Source: Malurus cyaneus samueli (lineage: Eukaryota; Chordata; Aves; Passeriformes; Maluridae). Taken from it: 64,000 bases of DNA. The notes under the pieces were generated by a model. That model saw nothing but the letters and a program-made list of their open reading frames with translations. It was not told the origin of the DNA and did not search any database. Of this stretch, positions 59,871 through 64,000 are shown piece after piece. The translations under genes and the position numbers were made by a program. How positions within the stretch are numbered: position 1 is the first letter of the stretch; the number at the start of each line of letters is the position of its first letter. The stretch spans positions 44,572,143 through 44,636,142 of the forward strand of contig CM019236.1 of assembly GCA_009741485.1 (NCBI GenBank), in the 5' to 3' direction.

Positions 59871-62800
59871 AGCTGCTGGCTCTCCTGCCTGGCCATTCTT
59901 TCTGTCGTTAGGAAAGGCAACTGCTGCTTGAAAATGGGATATTGTAATAGCTAAACAAGACCATTAAATCATAATAGGATGTACTCAGTCAACTTTCATC
60001 TAATTTATAGCATAGTTATGCCCGTCTCTGCAAGACCATTTATTTCATCTTTTTCTGCTCTAAATCTCTTCTTTCCCACATTCAAATGTTGCAAAATTTT
60101 AATGCCGCTTGTTATATAATCAGCATGCTCATCTGACTAAAGCTAAAACCTATTGTAGATAAATCTATTTCGTTCAGAAAATGGAAATTCAGTTTCCATA
60201 TTGCTAGAGCCCATCTGTTAACTTCACAGCACCGTAAAAAATGGAAAAAAAATTCAAATATATAGTTAGTCCATTTTTCTTTTAATTCATACAGCTATAT
60301 GATCCTGTAAAAGAACTTCATGCAGACATATGGCCAGCATTCATAGAAATGAGAGCTACATTTTTTAAAAAAAAATATCTTTGGAAAAACATAGAGAAAA
60401 ATAATTTTGCCATTTATGGGACTTTTTGGGTTTTTTTAGTGCTGTTTGTTGGGTATGTCTGAAGGTTCTGAAGCACATAGGAAGAGACAGCCATTAAAAC
60501 AGTTATTCTGCCTGTTTTACATACGTAGAATTTATTTTTATAAGAGGGTGCATTTTCTGCATGTTTTACATAGTGACTGCATCAAAGGTTTGGCTACTAT
60601 GAAGCCTCTCATTAGTCATGTCAATTATGATTTCACAGAAAGGTCCACACAAAGTTTGTTACTACTTAAAACTAACTTAAAATATTACAACACAAAGAAA
60701 GAAAACACATAAAGAAAAAGTAATCTCTGTGTTCCAAGCAGATCAGTTAATAAACTACATATTGACGTGTAAGATCATAGACTGTGAGTCTTTTTCCATC
60801 CTGATTGTTGAAAGTGTTTTTAAATACAAATGTTATTAATGGTCCTTTACTCATTTTGCAGTAAGTCAATGTTTATACCATTTTCCGCTACAGCCAGAAG
60901 TAATTTACTTGTTACCAGTGTTATAAATTTTATTTAGCTTCAATCCCAAAATAGTAGGAATTTCTCTTATTAATTCCAATAGTTGCAACATCATATTAAT
61001 TCAGGGATGCAATGAAAACTTACCAAGTTATGTGTTTCAAAATAACAAATTTATACTAAGAAGCCCCTGGTCTCACCTTAAATCCTGTTTGCACAACATT
61101 TCCCATCACCTATCTCACTAAAGGTTTCAAATGCTGGGAGCAAAAATCTGGTTTTTTTTTAGATTTTAAAAATATTTTCTTGACAAAGTTGCTGCTACAA
61201 GTTAACAAATGTTTGCGTGATCATTTTAATTTATTTCACCTAGGAAAAAGTCATGAAGAATCTATTTAAAAAAAATAATTATGCATCTATAAAGAAAATT
61301 TCTAACAAATATGACTAGAAGTTGTGAGAATAAAACATTATTTAAAATTATGAAAAGTTATTTTAGAGTCCAAACCTAGAGACCAGCATTCAAGTAGAGA
61401 TTGAGGGGTTCCAGAATTCGATGGCCCGTTTAAGCAATTTTTCTAGCCCTGAACTGACAGCTTCGGCTTTTCCAAAAACTGAAGTAGTAGCAATTCAGAT
61501 TAATTTTTTCTGAGCGTTACTGTTTTCAGCCATAGAACTTAGAGAGATCATCAGCTATACTTCTTTCTGCCTTAGGGGACAAGGTGTGATCTGTGCTTTG
61601 GTCATTATGTGTTTTTGGAATTGCGTGAAACCCGCTCCACAGAGCAATGTTCTGCATTTTACTTTCAATGTAGAAAGAGAGGAAAACATTTGTGCCTCTT
61701 GTCTGGAACATCTGGTGTGAATTTAATGATGGTGATACTCCCCTGCAGCCTTTATTGTCAGGGCAGGCAGAGGCCGTGCGCTGCCCTCGCTTAGATAACG
61801 AGCTCAGCCCTTGCTGCGGTGTCGGGGCTGTCTGCTCCTGGCATTTCTCGGGAAAGCAGAGCTCTGCAGACGGCAGGTTATGTAACGTGGCCCGGGTCTG
61901 GCACGACCAACTGGCTGCCAGATGAAGCTGCAAAGCAGTTGCAGAACACAAAGACTTTTTTGTCTTGTTAATGTGGCTTGTCATGGCAAACTAAAGGTAG
62001 TGTGAGTGCTAGTTACTGACAGGCAGAAGTATTTGGCTTAATTGTTGGATAAAGCTAATAGATCTATTCTCTGAGCTGTCTCTAGTATCTATTACAAAAG
62101 CAAGGAGAAGGAGGTGAAGAAGGAAAAACACATATTGTGTAGACACAACATATTCCATCTGTTTAACATGTTTATTCCATCTGTTTTAGATATTCCTCCT
62201 GATTTATTACGACCTTAGTGAGGTGCCCTTCTCTTTCCATTGGCCAGGGAGGGCTCAATTTAGCAGAATAACAGAAAGGCACTGTTCTTTCTGAAGGCTA
62301 AAATGAGGTGAGCTGAATTCCACAAACTCCATAAAACTGAAGCACCGAGTGAAACGAGGGGTGTAGTAACTAAAGTTCACTGTCTGCAATCACTTCTGAT
62401 ATCAGTCTCATAGATTAATGAGTAAAGATTGGGTGCCTTTGAAATATTCTTAATATGGCTCAGAGTTTTTGATTTTTTGAATTACTTTTTCTCTTCTTTT
62501 CTCAGAAAGATGAAGAACTTTCTAACTTAAAAACTCCACAAACAGTTCTCACATACAGAGCAGTTAAGGATTCTTACATGCTTCCTATCAAGTTATAGGT
62601 AATCTTCTTGAAGTTTCCTGTCCAAAAATAAGTATATATATATAAAAAGCTAAATTTCTCATATTAACAGAGACAATTTACCACATACATTCCTTTTCCA
62701 AGATGAAAAGCAAATTTCCAATTCTTATCTTCTAGCACAAAATGCAATGTCTTTTTCTTCCAGTAAGGAGCTTTCACAGTTCACCATTTTCAGTCACAGT

Positions 62801-63467
62801 CACAGTCTTTGGCTTATGCAACTACTTTACTGCTGTCCTCTTTGAACTCTACCATTATCTTGTCTACAGAGTGTGTTAGCCATTAGCCAGCTGATTATCT
62901 CCTTGCTTTCACAGAAGGAGCCTCCATAGAGAGAATCTTCACGCCCTTGCAGAGAGGCAGCAGCTCTCTGCCTTCACTCTCTGCAGCGGGGAGCAATCCG
63001 CAATTGCTTGACTTCATACCTTCATCACATTTGCAAAGAAGTATTGTCTGCTTATTTTTATGCCTGAAATTTTCCCTTCAAGGGAGACCAGGCATCTATT
63101 CAATGCATTGAGGGAGGCAATGGAGAGATTTAGACAATTTATATATGGCAGGTTAGTGAACAGGACACTCACAATTCTGCAGTCTCTTCTGCAAGATTAT
63201 TGTAATTTTTCACTCTTACAAACACCTCTCTTACATTCTGCTCCCATACACTGGAAAACACAAACCAAAACTGGGCATGCTGTTGTGAACTCCTTTGCAA
63301 AGCTTGAGGTAAAGACCCTTATATTTTTCTTGAAACAAGTGTTTTCAAGCATCCCTCTTAAACACAATCCATTTTGATCTGCAGAATATAGCCTACTGGG
63401 TTTCAAAGATTTGTTCTTTGACATCAGATAGCAAATCTTGTTTAGATGACAGATTTCTTCAGACTAC
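59871..63467. other. Intergenic, AT-rich, with a small CpG-rich islet
   Basis: AT-rich DNA with short A/T runs and a (TA)n stretch near 62,633-62,644. A GC- and CpG-rich islet lies at about 61,755-61,915. No coding exon was recognised. Confidence 0.5.
61755..61915. other. CpG-rich islet in AT-rich intergenic DNA
   Basis: About 160 bp with many CpGs (GCCGTGCGCTGCCCTCGC, GCTGCGGTGTCGGGGC, TAACGTGGCCCGGG) in an otherwise CpG-poor region. It could be a distal regulatory element, an unannotated first exon or a young GC-rich insertion. Confidence 0.4.
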
Positions 63468-63838
63468 AATCATATAATCCAGATTTGGATTGGAAGGGTC
63501 TTAAAAATCACCTATTTCCAACATCCCTCACCATTGGAAGGGACATCTTTCACAAGACCCAGTTGTCAAAGCCTCATCCAGCTTGATCCTAAACACTTCA
63601 AGGGATGGACCATCCACATTTCTCTGGACAACCTGTCGAAGTGCCCCACCACCATCTCAGTAAATATTTCTACGATCTTTCTACATTAAATTGACCCTTT
63701 ATCATTTAAAGCCATCCCCCCTAGTCCTACCACTACATACCCTCATAAAAAGTCCCTGTACAGATCTCTTGTAACACCTTCAGGAACTGCACATTGCCAG
63801 GTCATGTCAAGCTCTTTGTCCACTCCCAAGTCCTTCTG
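63468..63838 (-). mobile_element. CR1 LINE 3'-end fragment
   Basis: AATCATATAATCCAGATTTG, GGATTGGAAGGGTCTTAAAA, ACACTTCAAGGGATGGACCA, TCCTACCACTACATACCCTC and ..CCCAAGTCCTTCTG are the antisense CR1 3' end. It is truncated and internally deleted in the last 60 bp. Confidence 0.87.
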
Positions 63839-64000
63839 TATATTAGAGAGTGCATATACACAAACATTTGATTTTTCTAATCATACTGCTTGTGCAAGAC
63901 AAATTATCTCAAAATTTTTTTTCTTTGTTTCCTTTTATTTTGTTGCTTTCCCTCTTGAAATATGGCAATCCAACTGTATTGTTTTGGGATTATGGAGCTT
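63839..64000. other. Window end, nothing recognised
   Basis: AT-rich, with a T-run near 63,916-63,924. No feature assigned. Confidence 0.6.

Noticed and set aside
1..64000. tRNA, rRNA or bacterial-type gene clusters
   Set aside because: No tRNA A/B-box arrangement, rRNA block or compact operon structure was seen; frames are short and intron-separated.

Overview
The window reads as nuclear DNA of a bird, probably a passerine. It carries many 5'-truncated CR1 LINE copies ending in the ATTCTATGATTCT-type 3' tail, avian-style endogenous-retrovirus LTRs, a vertebrate gene broken by multi-kilobase introns, and one 10-N assembly gap. No bacterial-type operon, CRISPR array, tRNA or rRNA gene was seen. 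The species is not determined.

The only protein-coding gene I can support is the 3' half of a TIKI metalloprotease gene on the + strand, best matched to TRABD2A (TIKI1). Five coding exons lie at 4028-4174, 5699-5873, 17799-17889, 24750-25001 and 28535-28715. Each has consensus splice sites and compatible phases, and together they give 846 nt, or 281 residues plus a stop. The N-terminal part, roughly 225 residues by comparison with the mammalian protein, lies upstream of the window. TIKI proteins are membrane-anchored proteases of the TraB/PrgY superfamily that cut the N-terminus of Wnt ligands. The visible part holds the second GxxH motif, the KRNERMG segment, a low-complexity acidic-then-basic stalk and a hydrophobic C-terminal tail. 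A 3' UTR with a plausible poly(A) site follows to about 29,250.

The introns hold CR1 pieces at 9.77-10.65, 17.39-17.55 and 22.49-24.19 kb, all antisense to the gene, and a short sense fragment at 27.14-27.19 kb. A CpG-rich patch lies in the last intron.

From 29.3 to 64 kb no gene is recognised. CR1 remnants lie at 30.31, 39.48, 44.53, 51.03-52.72, 59.56 and 63.47 kb. LTR-like sequences lie at 31.96-32.60, 37.53-38.56, 38.56-38.93 and 41.10-41.82 kb. The most distinctive is a CpG-rich solo LTR at about 37,525-38,556, with three CCAAT boxes, a TATA box, a triple 38-bp tandem repeat and a poly(A) signal, apparently nested in an older LTR. The stretch from 52.7 to 63.4 kb is AT-rich and largely featureless.

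I did not find a convincing undescribed system. The best leads are the nested LTR with intact promoter architecture, the low-complexity stalk exon of TRABD2A, two CpG-rich islets and a rearranged CR1 copy. Repeat assignments rest on remembered consensus patterns, not on a search.
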